37,210 nt of DNA from Lentisphaeria bacterium (GCA_016287975.1 JAEEXV010000307.1:1-37210); one strand, 5' to 3'; counted from the first letter of the stretch, positions 8,142-17,174 are shown. Notes: generated from the letters alone by a model not told the origin. Program-made: numbers and translations.

Positions 8142-8897
8142 TTAGAAATACCCGCCCTTCGCGATGATTTCGGAGATGGTGTCGCCGCTGTGCACCCAGT
8201 CGAAGATGTCGACCTCGTTGTTCTTGATCGCCTCGGCGCGCTCCAGGACGGGGACGGCCAGGGCGCGCGGAATGCACAGCACGCCGTCGATGTCGCCGAA
8301 GAGGATGTCGCCAGGACGCACGGTGACCTTGCCGATCTTGATCGGAACCTGGTAGTGCGTGATCATGCAGCGCCCCAGCGAGCCGTTGCTGGTGCGGTAG
8401 CGGTAGAAGATCGGGAAGTTCTGCTCCAGAATCTGCTTGGTGTCGCGGATGCCGCCCGCGATCACGGCGCCGCGGATGCCCTTGCTCATCGCCGTCGCGG
8501 TCATGACGCCGCCCCACAGCGACGCCTCGGTGTCGGCCGAGGTGTCCCAGCAGACGATGCCGTCGGGCTTGAGTTCGTCGAGCATCTGCGCACGGAAGGT
8601 CATCTCGCCCTCGATCATGACGTTCGGCGCGCTCTTGACGGTGAAGGCCTCGCCGCACAGCACCATCTCGTCCCGCAGGGGCATGATGTCGGAGGGGAGG
8701 TTCTGGTCCAGCAGGCAGAACTCCCGCAGCACGTCGTTGACGCAGCCAGTGTAGAGCTTCTGGTAGCGCTCGCAGAGTTCCTTCAGCGGGATGGAAAGGG
8801 GCGTGGTGTCGATGCGCTGGCGGTTTTCAATGAGTTTGTCAAGGCGCATCAGCCCGGCCTCGACGCCGCGGGTGCGCATGTCCTGCAGGGATGGCAT
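8142..8897 (-). CDS. RraA-family protein (HMG/oxaloacetate aldolase-like)
   Basis: This 251-residue protein has the RraA/DlpA fold. The conserved core is visible: SLWGGVMTATAMSKGIRG, then VIAGGIRDTKQI at about residues 150-161 (the family's G-x-R-D motif, with Arg binding substrate carboxylate and Asp binding the divalent metal), then GDILFGDIDGVLCIPRAL. Members cleave 4-hydroxy-4-methyl-2-oxoglutarate or decarboxylate oxaloacetate, or bind RNase E in Enterobacteria. In catabolic clusters of this kind an aldolase or dehydratase-like role is more likely, by inference. The start at 8897 (MPSLQDMRTRG) is fixed by a strong AGGAGG 9 bases upstream. It has its own promoter in the 86-bp gap after the symporter gene. 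A GC-rich hairpin (8121-8140) follows the stop but lacks a T-run. Confidence 0.85.
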   Translation of the reverse strand: MPSLQDMRTRGVEAGLMRLDKLIENRQRIDTTPLSIPLKELCERYQKLYTGCVNDVLREFCLLDQNLPSDIMPLRDEMVLCGEAFTVKSAPNVMIEGEMTFRAQMLDELKPDGIVCWDTSADTEASLWGGVMTATAMSKGIRGAVIAGGIRDTKQILEQNFPIFYRYRTSNGSLGRCMITHYQVPIKIGKVTVRPGDILFGDIDGVLCIPRALAVPVLERAEAIKNNEVDIFDWVHSGDTISEIIAKGGYF

Positions 8898-8948
8898 GGT
8901 GGTTTTCCTCCTGGGGTTGGTAAGGTTCGCCGCTCGTGCGGCCACGGC

Positions 8949-8975
8949 ATAATATAAGCCCTCCACCCCGCGCAA
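8949..8975 (-). promoter_or_regulatory. Candidate promoter of the RraA-like gene
   Basis: On the minus strand TTGCGC (8975-8970) is followed after 15 bp by TATTAT (8954-8949), inside GGGCTTATATTATGCC. A start near 8942 would give a leader of about 45 nt. The spacer is short and the exact -10 register is uncertain. The -10 region resembles the TATATTA boxes at 14322, 16538 and 32974. Confidence 0.35.
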
Positions 8976-8983
8976 TCCCCGCC

Positions 8984-10765
8984 TTACGCACCCGTCTTCA
9001 GTTCCTCGTCGACGGTGTCGAGGGTGAGGCCGCGCCATTTGTGCTCGGGCTGGACGGGGCAGAAGCGGAGGATGAGGAAACTGCCGAGGAGAGAGAGCGG
9101 CAGGTTGAAGGCGAAGCTGCGGGCGAGTGGTTGGTCGGTGACAAGCCAGCGGCTGAAGCCCCACCATTCGGCCATGCCGAGGGCCGCGCCGAGCAGCAGG
9201 AGGGCTTCCAGGGCGAGGACAATGCTTCCCTGGCGGAAGGAGCGGCGAAGGCGCGGCACGCACCAGGGGATGCCCAGGGCGAGGCCGAGGAGGAGCGGCC
9301 AGAGCACCCACGCGGCGCTGATGCGGCCCGCCCAGCCGAAGCCGACGGCGGGGTCTTTCTGCCACGCCTGGAGGGAGGAGCGCGAGAGGGCGTACCAGAT
9401 GTTCTTGGCGATGGCCTCGCCAGTGGAGAAGAAGGTGTAGCCCCAGATGAGGGCGGCGTTGGCGCGGCGGGAAAGGACCGCGAAGAGGAACGCGGGAAGC
9501 GTGCCGATGGCGAGGAAGCCGAAGAGCGTGCGCACCTCGGTCACCGACTGCTGCAGCCACTTGCCCGAGTAGCAGAGGCCCAGCGCCAGCGAGACCGAGA
9601 CGACGCCGACAATCAGCGTCGCCCATTTGGAGACCCTGACCTGCTGCGCCTCGGTGAGGCCGCGGTTGAAGTAGCGCGCATGGAACTCCTTGAGCCAGAC
9701 CGTCGCCATGGAGTTGATGCCGCTGTCCAGCGTGCTCATGATCGCGGCGAGCATCGCGGCCATGAAGACGCCTGGCATCGGCGTGGGCATTTTGGTGGCG
9801 ACGAAGCGGAAGAAGACGGCGTCCCCGCCGAGTCTGGCGAGCACGGGGTCGGGGTGCTGGCGGTAGTAGGTGACCAGGGCGAAGCCGATGAAGAGCATCG
9901 GCAGCGACAGCAGATAGTCGAGCGCGACGCTGATGCACTCGGAGCGCAGCCCCGCCTTCCAGTCCTTCGTGCTCAGGAGCCGCTGGATCCTGATCTGGTT
10001 GCCGCAGGCCTGCGTGAAAGGTCCGACGACGGCGTTCCACAGGAGCAGCCAGAAGAGCAGCCGCGCATACGGGGTGATGCGGTAGAACTGAGGGTCGCGG
10101 AACTGCGGGATGCCGTGACCGCTGCGGATGGCGCCCGCGACCGCCTCGACCGCGCCGCCGTCGATGTTGCGGCACAGCACGACGACAATCGCGACGAGCC
10201 CGCCCGCGAGGAAGAAGAACTGGATGACGTCGGTCCAGACGACCGCCTTCATGCCGCCCGAGACGGTGTAGACGACGCCCACGACGCCGACCAGCAGGAT
10301 GGTGAACCATGGCGACCACCCGTAGGCGCCCTCGAAGATCTTGCTGGTGGAGTAGAGCACCATGCCGATGTAGAGGGTGCGGCTGTAGAAGCCGCCGACG
10401 GCGACGAGGGTGCGGATGGCGGGGCTGTAGCGGCGCTCCAGGTATTCGTAGGGGGTGAAGGAACCGAGTTTGAAGTAGAAGCGGACGAAGAGGAGGTAGG
10501 CGGGGATGGCGAGCCAGGCGAGGCAGCGCGGCAGGAAGAAGAGGGTGTAGCCGTGGTTGTAGATCTCCCCGGGCACCATGACGATGGAGATCGAGGAGAG
10601 CATCGTCATCACGCACGAGAGCGCGACCGCGAAGACGGGCAGGCGGCGTCCGCCCAGGAGGTAGTCGCCCGAGGTCTGCTCGGCGCGGCTGAAGTAGAAG
10701 CCCACGCCCAGCACCACCGCCATGTAGGCGGCGATGATCGAAAAGTCGAGCCAGCCCTGCGCCAT
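8984..10765 (-). CDS. Sodium:solute symporter (SSS family)
   Basis: This 593-residue integral membrane protein has about 13 or more hydrophobic helices. It opens LDFSIIAAYMAVVLGVGFYFSRAE and continues SGDYLLGGRRLPVFAVALSC, the characteristic start of solute:sodium symporters (sugar, sialate or carboxylate transporters). YTVSGGMKAVVWTDVIQFF near residues 165-183 and MLAAIMSTLDSGINSMATV near 315-333 are further family signatures, the latter carrying the Ser/Asp residues of the sodium site. The extended hydrophilic region and extra helices after residue 430 fit the longer SSS proteins of Lentisphaerota and Planctomycetota. AGGAGG overlaps the stop of the pseudopilin gene and lies 9 bases before the ATG, so the two are very likely co-transcribed and translationally coupled. 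The substrate is not deducible; the neighbourhood suggests a sugar or sugar acid. Confidence 0.9.
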   Translation of the reverse strand: MAQGWLDFSIIAAYMAVVLGVGFYFSRAEQTSGDYLLGGRRLPVFAVALSCVMTMLSSISIVMVPGEIYNHGYTLFFLPRCLAWLAIPAYLLFVRFYFKLGSFTPYEYLERRYSPAIRTLVAVGGFYSRTLYIGMVLYSTSKIFEGAYGWSPWFTILLVGVVGVVYTVSGGMKAVVWTDVIQFFFLAGGLVAIVVVLCRNIDGGAVEAVAGAIRSGHGIPQFRDPQFYRITPYARLLFWLLLWNAVVGPFTQACGNQIRIQRLLSTKDWKAGLRSECISVALDYLLSLPMLFIGFALVTYYRQHPDPVLARLGGDAVFFRFVATKMPTPMPGVFMAAMLAAIMSTLDSGINSMATVWLKEFHARYFNRGLTEAQQVRVSKWATLIVGVVSVSLALGLCYSGKWLQQSVTEVRTLFGFLAIGTLPAFLFAVLSRRANAALIWGYTFFSTGEAIAKNIWYALSRSSLQAWQKDPAVGFGWAGRISAAWVLWPLLLGLALGIPWCVPRLRRSFRQGSIVLALEALLLLGAALGMAEWWGFSRWLVTDQPLARSFAFNLPLSLLGSFLILRFCPVQPEHKWRGLTLDTVDEELKTGA

Positions 10766-10777
10766 GCTCCGTCCCTC

Positions 10778-11536
<759 letters not shown>

Positions 11537-11588
11537 GGTTGTCTCCTGTTTCCGTTTCATGGTTCGATTCATGGTTGGCTACTGTTTT

Positions 11589-11680
11589 GGACCCAGGACC
11601 CAGGACCCAGGACCCAGGACCCACGACCCAGGACCCGCGACCCAGGACCCAGGACCCAGGACCCAGGACCCAGGACCCAG
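11589..11680. repeat. Heptamer tandem array (GGACCCA)n
   Basis: About 13 tandem copies of the 7-mer GGACCCA, two of them altered (CGACCCA and CGACCCG-type), lie between the pseudopilin start (11536) and the hydrolase-like gene stop (11784). The array runs directly into the hairpin element at 11679. Every frame through it is open, which creates spurious ORFs. Confidence 0.95.
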
Positions 11681-11710
11681 CGTTCTGTGGCGGCCCATTT
11701 TTGGGCCGTC
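11679..11710 (+). repeat. Dispersed hairpin element, copy next to heptamer array
   Basis: The head AGCGTTCTGTGGC is followed by the stem CGGCCCA/TGGGCCG (11691-11697 with 11702-11708) around a TTTT loop. It is the same element as at 5024-5089, 21221-21253 and 28132-28164, with different stem bases that still pair. Confidence 0.8.
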
Positions 11711-11761
11711 TAAAGTCCAATGTCCCGTCTAAAGTCCAATGTCCAAAGTCCAATGTCCCGA
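11711..11761. repeat. Short heptamer array (AAAGTCC/AATGTCC)
   Basis: Alternating 7-mers AAAGTCC and AATGTCC, interrupted once by CGTCT, follow the hairpin. Period and intergenic placement match the longer arrays, but the unit sequence differs. Confidence 0.8.
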
Positions 11762-11783
11762 ACAAACTCCATCGTCCCCCGCT

Positions 11784-14003
11784 TCAGTGCCTCACCTGCA
11801 TCACGAAGTCGCAGACGGGCGCGGCCGGGATGCAGAGCGTCACGCGGCGCCACCTGGCGGCGCCCTGGCCGGGGCCTGAGAGGGAGCCGAGGTAGAGGGA
11901 AGCGTTGTTCATCCCCTCGACTGGCTGCACGGCCCCCTGGATCCACCCCTCGGGGTTGTCGGAGCGCATCACGGCGGGCGCGGTGAGGATGACGGTCTTG
12001 CCGTCCTGCAGGATGAAGCGCCGTTTGGCGGGGTCGTAGCGCAGGCGGTAGCTGTGCGGCGCGTCGGTCGTGTTGAACTTCGCGGCGCATTTCGCGTGGC
12101 GGAAGCGGATTTCCCGCGGCAGGAACTCGACGACCTCGGTGTAGGCGCCAGTGGCGAGGCGCACCGCGACGGCGCCAGGGGTGTCGGCGCTCTCCAGCTG
12201 CATCGCGAAGTTGACCTGGATGCGGCAGTCTGCGGGCAGGTTCAACGGGTAGAGCAGCCCCGCCGCCTGGCGCTCCCCCTTCCAGCAGTCGGCGAGGCGG
12301 TACCAGCCGTAGCCCTGGTCGCCCTCCTTGACGATGGATTCGGCCTGGGCAAGGTCGGGCGTCTCGAAGATGCGGCGCCAGGGCGGCTGGCTGGCCCCCT
12401 GCAGAAGCGTACCGCCATTGAGGATGACGCGCGTGTCCAGCGCATTCGGCTCGGCCAGCTGGACGGCGAGCTCGACGCGGTTGTCGCCGCGCTTCAGGGC
12501 GTCGGTCGGCACGGCGTATGCCAGGAGGTCGCCCTTGACGGCGGGCTGGCCGCAGTCGCGGCCGTTGATGCGCACGGTAAAGGCGGCCTTGCCCGCCTCA
12601 GGCACGCGCATCAGGACAGTCGCCGCGGGCTTCTTGCCGGCGGCCCTGGCGGCGGCGAAGTCGTCGCCGATGCAAAGCGTGAAGGCGTAGGGCCGCCCCT
12701 GCACGACGAGGCGTGGCGACGCGCCAGGGTCGATCTGCGGCATCTTCATGAACTGGCTGCCGCCCGCGAGATAGTGCTCGGGGCCTGGGCCGCCGCTGCC
12801 GCGCTCCGTCGCGTAGTAGTCCTTGTCCGCGAAGGCGACCTGCTCTGGCCGCATGGCCACATTCTGCCTGAAGCGCTCGGCAGGCGCGTAGTTGCTGTTG
12901 AAGAAGTAGAGGCCGTCGACGCCCTGCCGCCAGGCGGCGGCGGCGGTCGCGGCGTGGTAGGGGAGGCCGTTGCGGCCCTTGATGAACTTCGCGCCCTTGC
13001 GACGCTGGATGCGCGATTCAGCGCCCAGCGATGCGTAGAAGCGCACCTTGTACTTGTGCGCGAGCGCGACCGACTCCGCCCACGGCCGCAGCTGGAAGTA
13101 GGCGCCGCCGATGACGATGTCGACCAGCCCCTCCTTCATCCACGCCTCCAGGTCGATGCCGACCGCACGGCAGTAGTCGGGGTCGTCGGGCACGCGCACC
13201 GCCACCAGGATCGGACGCTTGTGCGCGCGCCCCAGCGCCTCCGTCATCGCCCGCAGATCCCGCATCCACGCCGTCATCAGCGCCACCTCCGCCGCGCTCG
13301 CGCGCCCGCCCCACGCCACCGACTTGAACAACTGCATGTGCCGCATGAAGTCATACTCCACGCCGTCGGGACGCGTGCGCACGCACACCTCACGGATCAG
13401 CGCCTTCATCCGCGCGCGGACCTGCGGCACGCCGTAGTCCCAGCCGCTCCAACGGCAGTGCGGCGGCTTCTTGTCCCACCACCCCAGCAGCCAATCCCGA
13501 TGCTCCAGCTTGTCGCTCCGCATCATGTAGGAAAGCGCGTGCGACTGCTGCGGATTCCACGCCGCGTCATGCGTGTCGTTCATCCGAAACGACGCAAAAT
13601 ACTCCATCCCCTCCTTGCGGCAGAACTCCACCGACAACTTCAGCGTGTCCGTCCCCTGCGCAAACAACTCTGGAATGCCGTTCTTCGTCGTCTTGCTCGG
13701 CGTCTCCTTCAAAAACGGCCGCTCCACCTCGCTCTTCCACCCGATGAAACTGTTCACGCAGTAGCACACCGTGTCCACCCCCGCCCCCGCCAGCTTCCCC
13801 AGCATGCTCCCGTAAAAGGTCGCCGCCGACACTGGCTGGTCCTTCGGAAACAGCACCGCGTCGCTCCCGTCCGAATTCACCATGATCCGACGTGGACGCG
13901 ACAACGCAGCCTCCCGCAGCGACTCGTACTCGCCGCCCGCCAAAAACAGCGGCAACAAAACCATCAGCCAGACAACACGCATCAGACAAACGCTCCTTTT
14001 CAT
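11784..14003 (-). CDS. Secreted glycoside-hydrolase-like protein with C-terminal sandwich domains
   Basis: This 739-residue protein begins MKRSVCLMRVVWLMVLLPLF with LAGGEYES following, a signal peptide probably cut near residue 24. Residues about 30-400 form a hydrolase-like TIM barrel: ASFRMNDTHDAAW (near 140), RPDGVEYDFMRH (near 215, the 'DG-E-DF-R' strand), ILVAVRVPDDPD (near 265) and LVDIVIGGAYFQLRPW (near 295) follow the order seen in GHL10-related proteins of Lentisphaerota and Planctomycetota. Residues about 430-550 look like an appended beta-sandwich with hydroxy-rich loops. The last 180 residues resemble a concanavalin-like domain (FAMQLESADTPGAVAVRLA, IRFRHAK, YRLRYDPAKRRFILQDG). 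The start at 14003 was preferred because upstream in-frame codons lie in degenerate repeat DNA. The substrate is unknown. It is divergent from the regulator at 14726, which may control it. Confidence 0.75.
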   Translation of the reverse strand: MKRSVCLMRVVWLMVLLPLFLAGGEYESLREAALSRPRRIMVNSDGSDAVLFPKDQPVSAATFYGSMLGKLAGAGVDTVCYCVNSFIGWKSEVERPFLKETPSKTTKNGIPELFAQGTDTLKLSVEFCRKEGMEYFASFRMNDTHDAAWNPQQSHALSYMMRSDKLEHRDWLLGWWDKKPPHCRWSGWDYGVPQVRARMKALIREVCVRTRPDGVEYDFMRHMQLFKSVAWGGRASAAEVALMTAWMRDLRAMTEALGRAHKRPILVAVRVPDDPDYCRAVGIDLEAWMKEGLVDIVIGGAYFQLRPWAESVALAHKYKVRFYASLGAESRIQRRKGAKFIKGRNGLPYHAATAAAAWRQGVDGLYFFNSNYAPAERFRQNVAMRPEQVAFADKDYYATERGSGGPGPEHYLAGGSQFMKMPQIDPGASPRLVVQGRPYAFTLCIGDDFAAARAAGKKPAATVLMRVPEAGKAAFTVRINGRDCGQPAVKGDLLAYAVPTDALKRGDNRVELAVQLAEPNALDTRVILNGGTLLQGASQPPWRRIFETPDLAQAESIVKEGDQGYGWYRLADCWKGERQAAGLLYPLNLPADCRIQVNFAMQLESADTPGAVAVRLATGAYTEVVEFLPREIRFRHAKCAAKFNTTDAPHSYRLRYDPAKRRFILQDGKTVILTAPAVMRSDNPEGWIQGAVQPVEGMNNASLYLGSLSGPGQGAARWRRVTLCIPAAPVCDFVMQVRH

Positions 14004-14109
14004 TCGGACACCGCGGGACACAAGGCCCATCGGGGACCCCAGACCCATCGCGACCACAGACCCATCCTCATGGGCGCTGATTGCGGCGCAGATTCAGGCT
14101 TGATTTAGA

Positions 14110-14286
14110 CCATTGGGATTATTATAACCCGTTAGTTGATTTTGTCAAGTCACCAGAATGATTTTTCTGTCAAAGTAAGCGAAAGCTTCCTTTCGCAGGC
14201 ATTGGAAACAGGAATAAGCCCAATGGGCGGTTATAATCACCAAGTCAAGCCTATGACGTGCTTTGGGTTAAAAAATCATCCAATGG
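14110..14286. promoter_or_regulatory. Three CCATTGG/CCAATGG boxes, possible operators
   Basis: CCATTGGG (14110-14117), CCCAATGGG (14219-14227) and CCAATGG (14280-14286) are three occurrences of one near-palindromic heptamer on alternating strands. The first two are followed by ATTATAAC or its relative. They lie between the secreted hydrolase-like gene and the divergent GntR-type regulator, where binding sites of that regulator would be expected. That assignment is inference. Confidence 0.3.
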
Positions 14287-14321
14287 TTGATTTAAACTCC
14301 GACTCAAATCGTGTTTCGGGC

Positions 14322-14327
14322 TATATT
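14322..14327 (+). promoter_or_regulatory. Candidate -10 box for the 14726 regulator
   Basis: TATATT lies within GGCTATATTA, a 10-mer also present exactly at the start of the other GntR-type regulator (32972-32980). No -35 hexamer is obvious. If used, the leader would be about 390 nt and would consist almost wholly of the heptamer array. Confidence 0.3.
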
Positions 14328-14347
14328 ATCCGCATTCACAGCGGCAC

Positions 14348-14725
14348 AGATTCCAGATTCAGAGCCGCCCGGATTCAAGATTCCAGATTCGCCGTCAAGA
14401 TTCAGGATTCCAGATTCAGAGCCGCCCGGATTCAAGATTCCAGATTCGCCGTCAAGATTCAAGATTCAAGATTCAGAGCCGCCCGGATTCAAGATTCAGA
14501 GCCACCGGATTCAAGATTCCAGATTCGCCGTCAAGATTCAGGATTCAAGATTCAGAGAGCCGCCCGGATTCAAGATTCCAGAGTCGCCGTCAAGATTCAG
14601 GATTCAAGATTCAGAGAGCCGCCCGGATTCAAGATTCAAGATTCAGAGAGCCGCCCGGATTCAAGATTCAGAGCCACCGGATTCAAGATTCCAGATTCGC
14701 CGTCAAGATTCAGGATTCAAGATTC
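14348..14725. repeat. Heptamer tandem array (GATTCNN)n with higher-order units
   Basis: About 380 bp is built from 7-mers GATTCAA, GATTCCA and GATTCAG. They are arranged in larger units with the insertions GATTCAGAGCCGCCCG and GATTCGCCGTCAA, each repeated several times with small differences (for example AGAGAGCC against AGAGCC). The last unit, GATTCATG, supplies the ATG of the regulator gene. Two reading frames are open throughout, so long ORFs here are artefacts. It is not a CRISPR array: there are no unique spacers. Confidence 0.95.
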
Positions 14726-15787
14726 ATGTCCCGTACAGCGAACACATCGGTATTGGAGGAGTTGCGGCGTCGGATCAACCGGCGGGAGTATGCGCGCGGG
14801 GAGTTTTTGCCGTCGGAGCGTCAGTTGGCAGAGGAGCTGGGGGTGGGCCGATGCGTGATCCGCGGGGCGCTGGGGAAGTTGCGTCGGGAGGGTCTGGCGT
14901 ATCGTGTTCCAGGGAAGGGGCTGTGCGTGGCGCGGCATGAGGCATCAGGTTTCACGCAGGTGCTGGTGGTGTCGCCGCCAGTGTCGGCGCATCCGTACGA
15001 GCAGCTGGGGCTGATTGCGAATGCGTCCGAGTATTTCGACAAGCGGTCGGTGACGCCGCTGATCATCTTCGGGGAGCATGATCAGCGGCTGAATGCGGGG
15101 CGGGTCTCGGCGATGGTGCAGGAGCATCGGATTGACGGCGTGCTGATGCTGGAATGCGTCACGACGGCCGCGCAGCATTCGCAGCTGGCGGAGATCCTTC
15201 CGTGTCCAGTCGTGCATGTGAACCAGGAGCAGTTCTTCGGGGGGTGCTGCTGCAGGATGGACTTCCGGCAGGTGGGACGCCTGGCGGGACGGCGGCTGCT
15301 GGAGGCGGGGCATCGGCGCATCGGCAGCATCGCGGGACTGCTGGGCCTGCCCATCTACCACGAACTGCTCGCGGGCTTCCGAGGAGCGCTCGCGGAGGAG
15401 GAGGTCTATCTGCGGGAGGAGGACATCCTTCCGATCGAACCGACGTTCACCCTCGAATCCTACCAGCGCATCCTCGGGTTCCTGCGGCGTCCCGACCGCC
15501 CCGCGGCGCTCTTCACGATGCGCGACCGCCGCGCGGACTTCCTCTACCGCGCCGCCGCCGAACTCGGCATCCGCATCCCCGAGCAGCTCTCCGTCATCAG
15601 TTTCGACGACGTCACCTGGCCCGACGCCGCCGCGATGGGCCTCACCACCATCCGCCAGCCGCTCGACCGCCTCAGCTGCGAAGGCGGCGAAATGCTGATG
15701 CAATATTGCCTTGAAGGCACCCCGCCCGAATCCCGCCTCATCCCTGGCGAACTCGTCGAGCGCTCCTCCATCCTGCCCGCGCCGTAG
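14726..15787 (+). CDS. GntR-headed transcriptional regulator with LacI-type effector domain
   Basis: This 353-residue protein has a winged-helix GntR DNA-binding domain at residues 1-73 (FLPSERQLAEELGVGRCVIR, then LRREGLAYRVPGKGLCV). The remainder resembles the periplasmic-binding-protein fold of LacI/GalR regulators: QVLVVSPPVSAHPYEQL, IDGVLMLE, VGRLAGRRLLEAGHRRIGSI, and ELGIRIPEQLSVISFDDVTW with LTTIRQPLDRL near the end. This combination (GntR head, sugar-type effector domain) controls carbohydrate genes in related bacteria. The likely target is the divergent secreted hydrolase-like gene and possibly the downstream pseudopilin and symporter genes, by inference. The start ATG lies at the end of the heptamer array with no Shine-Dalgarno. 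It converges on rubrerythrin. Confidence 0.9.
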   Translation: MSRTANTSVLEELRRRINRREYARGEFLPSERQLAEELGVGRCVIRGALGKLRREGLAYRVPGKGLCVARHEASGFTQVLVVSPPVSAHPYEQLGLIANASEYFDKRSVTPLIIFGEHDQRLNAGRVSAMVQEHRIDGVLMLECVTTAAQHSQLAEILPCPVVHVNQEQFFGGCCCRMDFRQVGRLAGRRLLEAGHRRIGSIAGLLGLPIYHELLAGFRGALAEEEVYLREEDILPIEPTFTLESYQRILGFLRRPDRPAALFTMRDRRADFLYRAAAELGIRIPEQLSVISFDDVTWPDAAAMGLTTIRQPLDRLSCEGGEMLMQYCLEGTPPESRLIPGELVERSSILPAP

Positions 15788-15833
15788 CGCCTGCCCCCAG
15801 GCGGACTGCCGAGGGGAAAAATGCCCCGATATC

Positions 15834-15869
15834 AAAAAGCCCCGCCGACCATAGACGGCCTGGCGGGGC
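15834..15869 (-). terminator. Intrinsic terminator of the rubrerythrin gene
   Basis: The stem GCCCCGCC/GGCGGGGC (15839-15846 with 15862-15869) is followed on the minus strand by five T (15838-15834). It lies 52 bp beyond the rubrerythrin stop. On the + strand no T-run follows, so it acts in one direction. Confidence 0.8.
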
Positions 15870-15920
15870 GAAATGCGTGCGCGGGAGAGGGGACGCCCCC
15901 GTCTCCCGCTTCATGATTGC

Positions 15921-16457
15921 CTAGTATTCGTCGCCCTTGAAGAGTTCGAAGTAGGCCTTCGGGTGCTTGCAGACGGGGCAGAGTTCGGGGGCCTTCGGGC
16001 TGGTGAGGATGTGCCCGCAGTTGCGGCAGATCCACATCGTCGGGTTGACCTTGATGAAGGTGGTGCCTTCCTGGATGGTCTTCAGCAGGGCGAGATAGCG
16101 CTCCTCGTGGTGCTTCTCGATGGCGGCGACGCCGCGGAACTGGCGCGCGATCTCGGCGAAGCCCTCCGCGTCGGCGGTCTCGGCGAATTCCTTGTACATG
16201 GAGGTCCATTCTTCGTTCTCGCCTGCGGCGGCGGCCTGGAGGTTCGCGGCGGTGTCGCCCACGCCGCCCATCAGTTTGAACCACAGCTTCGCGTGCTCCT
16301 TCTCGTTGTTCGCGGTCTCCTCGAAGATCGCCGCGATCTGCTCATAGCCTTCCTTGCGCGCCGCGCTCGCGAAGTAGGTGTATTTGTTGCGTGCCTGGGA
16401 TTCGCCCGCGAACGCCGCCGCGAGGTTCTTGAAGGTCTGGCTGTCTTTCAGTTCCAT
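15921..16457 (-). CDS. rbr: Rubrerythrin
   Basis: This 178-residue cytoplasmic non-haem iron protein reduces hydrogen peroxide in anaerobes. The four-helix diiron domain shows its glutamates in [11 protein letters not shown] (residues 16-26), [14 protein letters not shown] (about 46-59), [11 protein letters not shown] (about 90-100) and [11 protein letters not shown] (about 110-120). A C-terminal rubredoxin-like domain has two Cys pairs, CRNCGH and CPVCKH (about 144-166), that bind one iron. Length is typical. A minus-strand TATATT (16543-16538) within CCTTATATTAAGG could be the -10 box, giving a leader of about 75 nt that includes a small hairpin (16508-16523). The gene implies an anaerobic or microaerophilic host. 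Confidence 0.96.
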   Translation of the reverse strand: MELKDSQTFKNLAAAFAGESQARNKYTYFASAARKEGYEQIAAIFEETANNEKEHAKLWFKLMGGVGDTAANLQAAAAGENEEWTSMYKEFAETADAEGFAEIARQFRGVAAIEKHHEERYLALLKTIQEGTTFIKVNPTMWICRNCGHILTSPKAPELCPVCKHPKAYFELFKGDEY

Positions 16458-16575
16458 GGATGACTGCTCTCCGTTGTGGTGGGGATGGTGGTCCGCTCAA
16501 AACCCTCCCGGGCTCATGCCCGGAAGAAATGCGCCTTAATATAAGGCCTCATTCCACGATTCACCACTCCCATGC

Positions 16576-16607
16576 AAAAGGGGGCGGCGCGGGAAAACGC
16601 CGCCCCC
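16576..16607 (-). terminator. Intrinsic terminator of the small exported protein gene
   Basis: The 10-bp stem GGGGGCGGCG/CGCCGCCCCC (16580-16589 with 16598-16607) is followed by four T on the minus strand. It lies 17 bp beyond the stop at 16624. Confidence 0.75.
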
Positions 16608-16623
16608 ACGCTTGCATTCGGCT

Positions 16624-16977
16624 CTACTTCGCGGGAACCAGCTGGTCAATCTGCTGCTGCAGTTCGCGCTCCTCGGCATACAGACCGCCCAGTTTCGGCT
16701 GGACCGCCACATACGCCGCCTGGCGCTTCGCCTCCAGTTCCGCAATCTGCGCCTTCAGCTTCGCGTCCGACGCCGTCGCCGCACGCTCCAACTTGCGGAT
16801 CTGGCTGCGCTTGTACAGCAACTTCCCACGCAGCTGCTTCACCTGCGCACGCACATCCACCGCCGCAGGAGCGGACGGGGCCGCAGGGGCCTCCTTCTCC
16901 GCCGCGACCATGCGCGTCGCACCCACGCCAGCCGCCGCAACCAGCAGCGCCAGCAGCCATGCTTTCCACGACTTCAT
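16624..16977 (-). CDS. Small exported coiled-coil protein
   Basis: This 117-residue protein begins MKSWKAWLLALLVAAAGVGA, a clear signal peptide or N-terminal anchor, followed by an Ala/Pro-rich linker (about 25-45). From about residue 48 to the end it is a heptad-rich coiled coil (LRGKLLYKRSQIRKLERAA, ELEAKRQAAY, EERELQQQIDQLV). The start at 16977 is preceded by AAAGGAGAG; a longer form from 17016 is unlikely. I do not recognise a family. The shape resembles small periplasmic coiled-coil proteins of the Lpp/OmpH type, but there is no lipobox. It is monocistronic, with its own terminator. Confidence 0.75.
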   Translation of the reverse strand: MKSWKAWLLALLVAAAGVGATRMVAAEKEAPAAPSAPAAVDVRAQVKQLRGKLLYKRSQIRKLERAATASDAKLKAQIAELEAKRQAAYVAVQPKLGGLYAEERELQQQIDQLVPAK

Positions 16978-17146
16978 TGCTTTCTCTCCTTTCGGTTCCT
17001 CTGGCAGCATTCCCATTCAGCACAGGCGACGCGGCGACGGCCTCCACACCCTGCCAGAACCGACATGGCGGCCGACGCCTCTTTGCGTCACGCCCCTTAC
17101 CATAATTGAATGATTTAAAATTGCAAATTATTTTTAAGAAAAATAT

Positions 17147-17174
17147 TTGTTTTATGTCGAAATACTGTTATCTT
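17147..17174 (+). promoter_or_regulatory. Promoter giving a leaderless mRNA for the CocE-like gene
   Basis: TTGTTT (17147-17152), a 16-bp spacer and TATCTT (17169-17174) lie in a short A+T-rich island (17100-17180). Only seven bases separate the -10 box from the ATG at 17182, so transcription should start at or next to the start codon. No Shine-Dalgarno is possible with that geometry. Confidence 0.5.

Larger units (their letters stand above)
14004..14347. other. Divergent intergenic region: degenerate repeats and A+T-rich DNA
   Basis: Positions 14013-14073 hold a degenerate copy of the GACCCATCGGGG repeat (three partial units). Positions 14104-14347 are markedly A+T-richer than the rest of the window, as expected of a control region. 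I see no coding potential. The region contains the CCATTGG boxes and the -10-like motif described separately. Confidence 0.6.

Noticed and set aside
12054..14108. Open reading frame of 684 codons on the + strand over the secreted hydrolase-like gene
   Set aside because: Shadow; the minus-strand product has a signal peptide and conserved barrel motifs.
14348..14725. Cluster of GANTC methylation sites (CcrM type)
   Set aside because: GATTC is a GANTC site, but the related arrays use GACCC and GACTT, which are not, so the shared feature is the 7-bp period.
14136..14940. ORFs running through the GATTC array into the regulator region
   Set aside because: Repeat units have no stop codons in two frames; the products are simple repeats and enter the regulator gene in the wrong frame.
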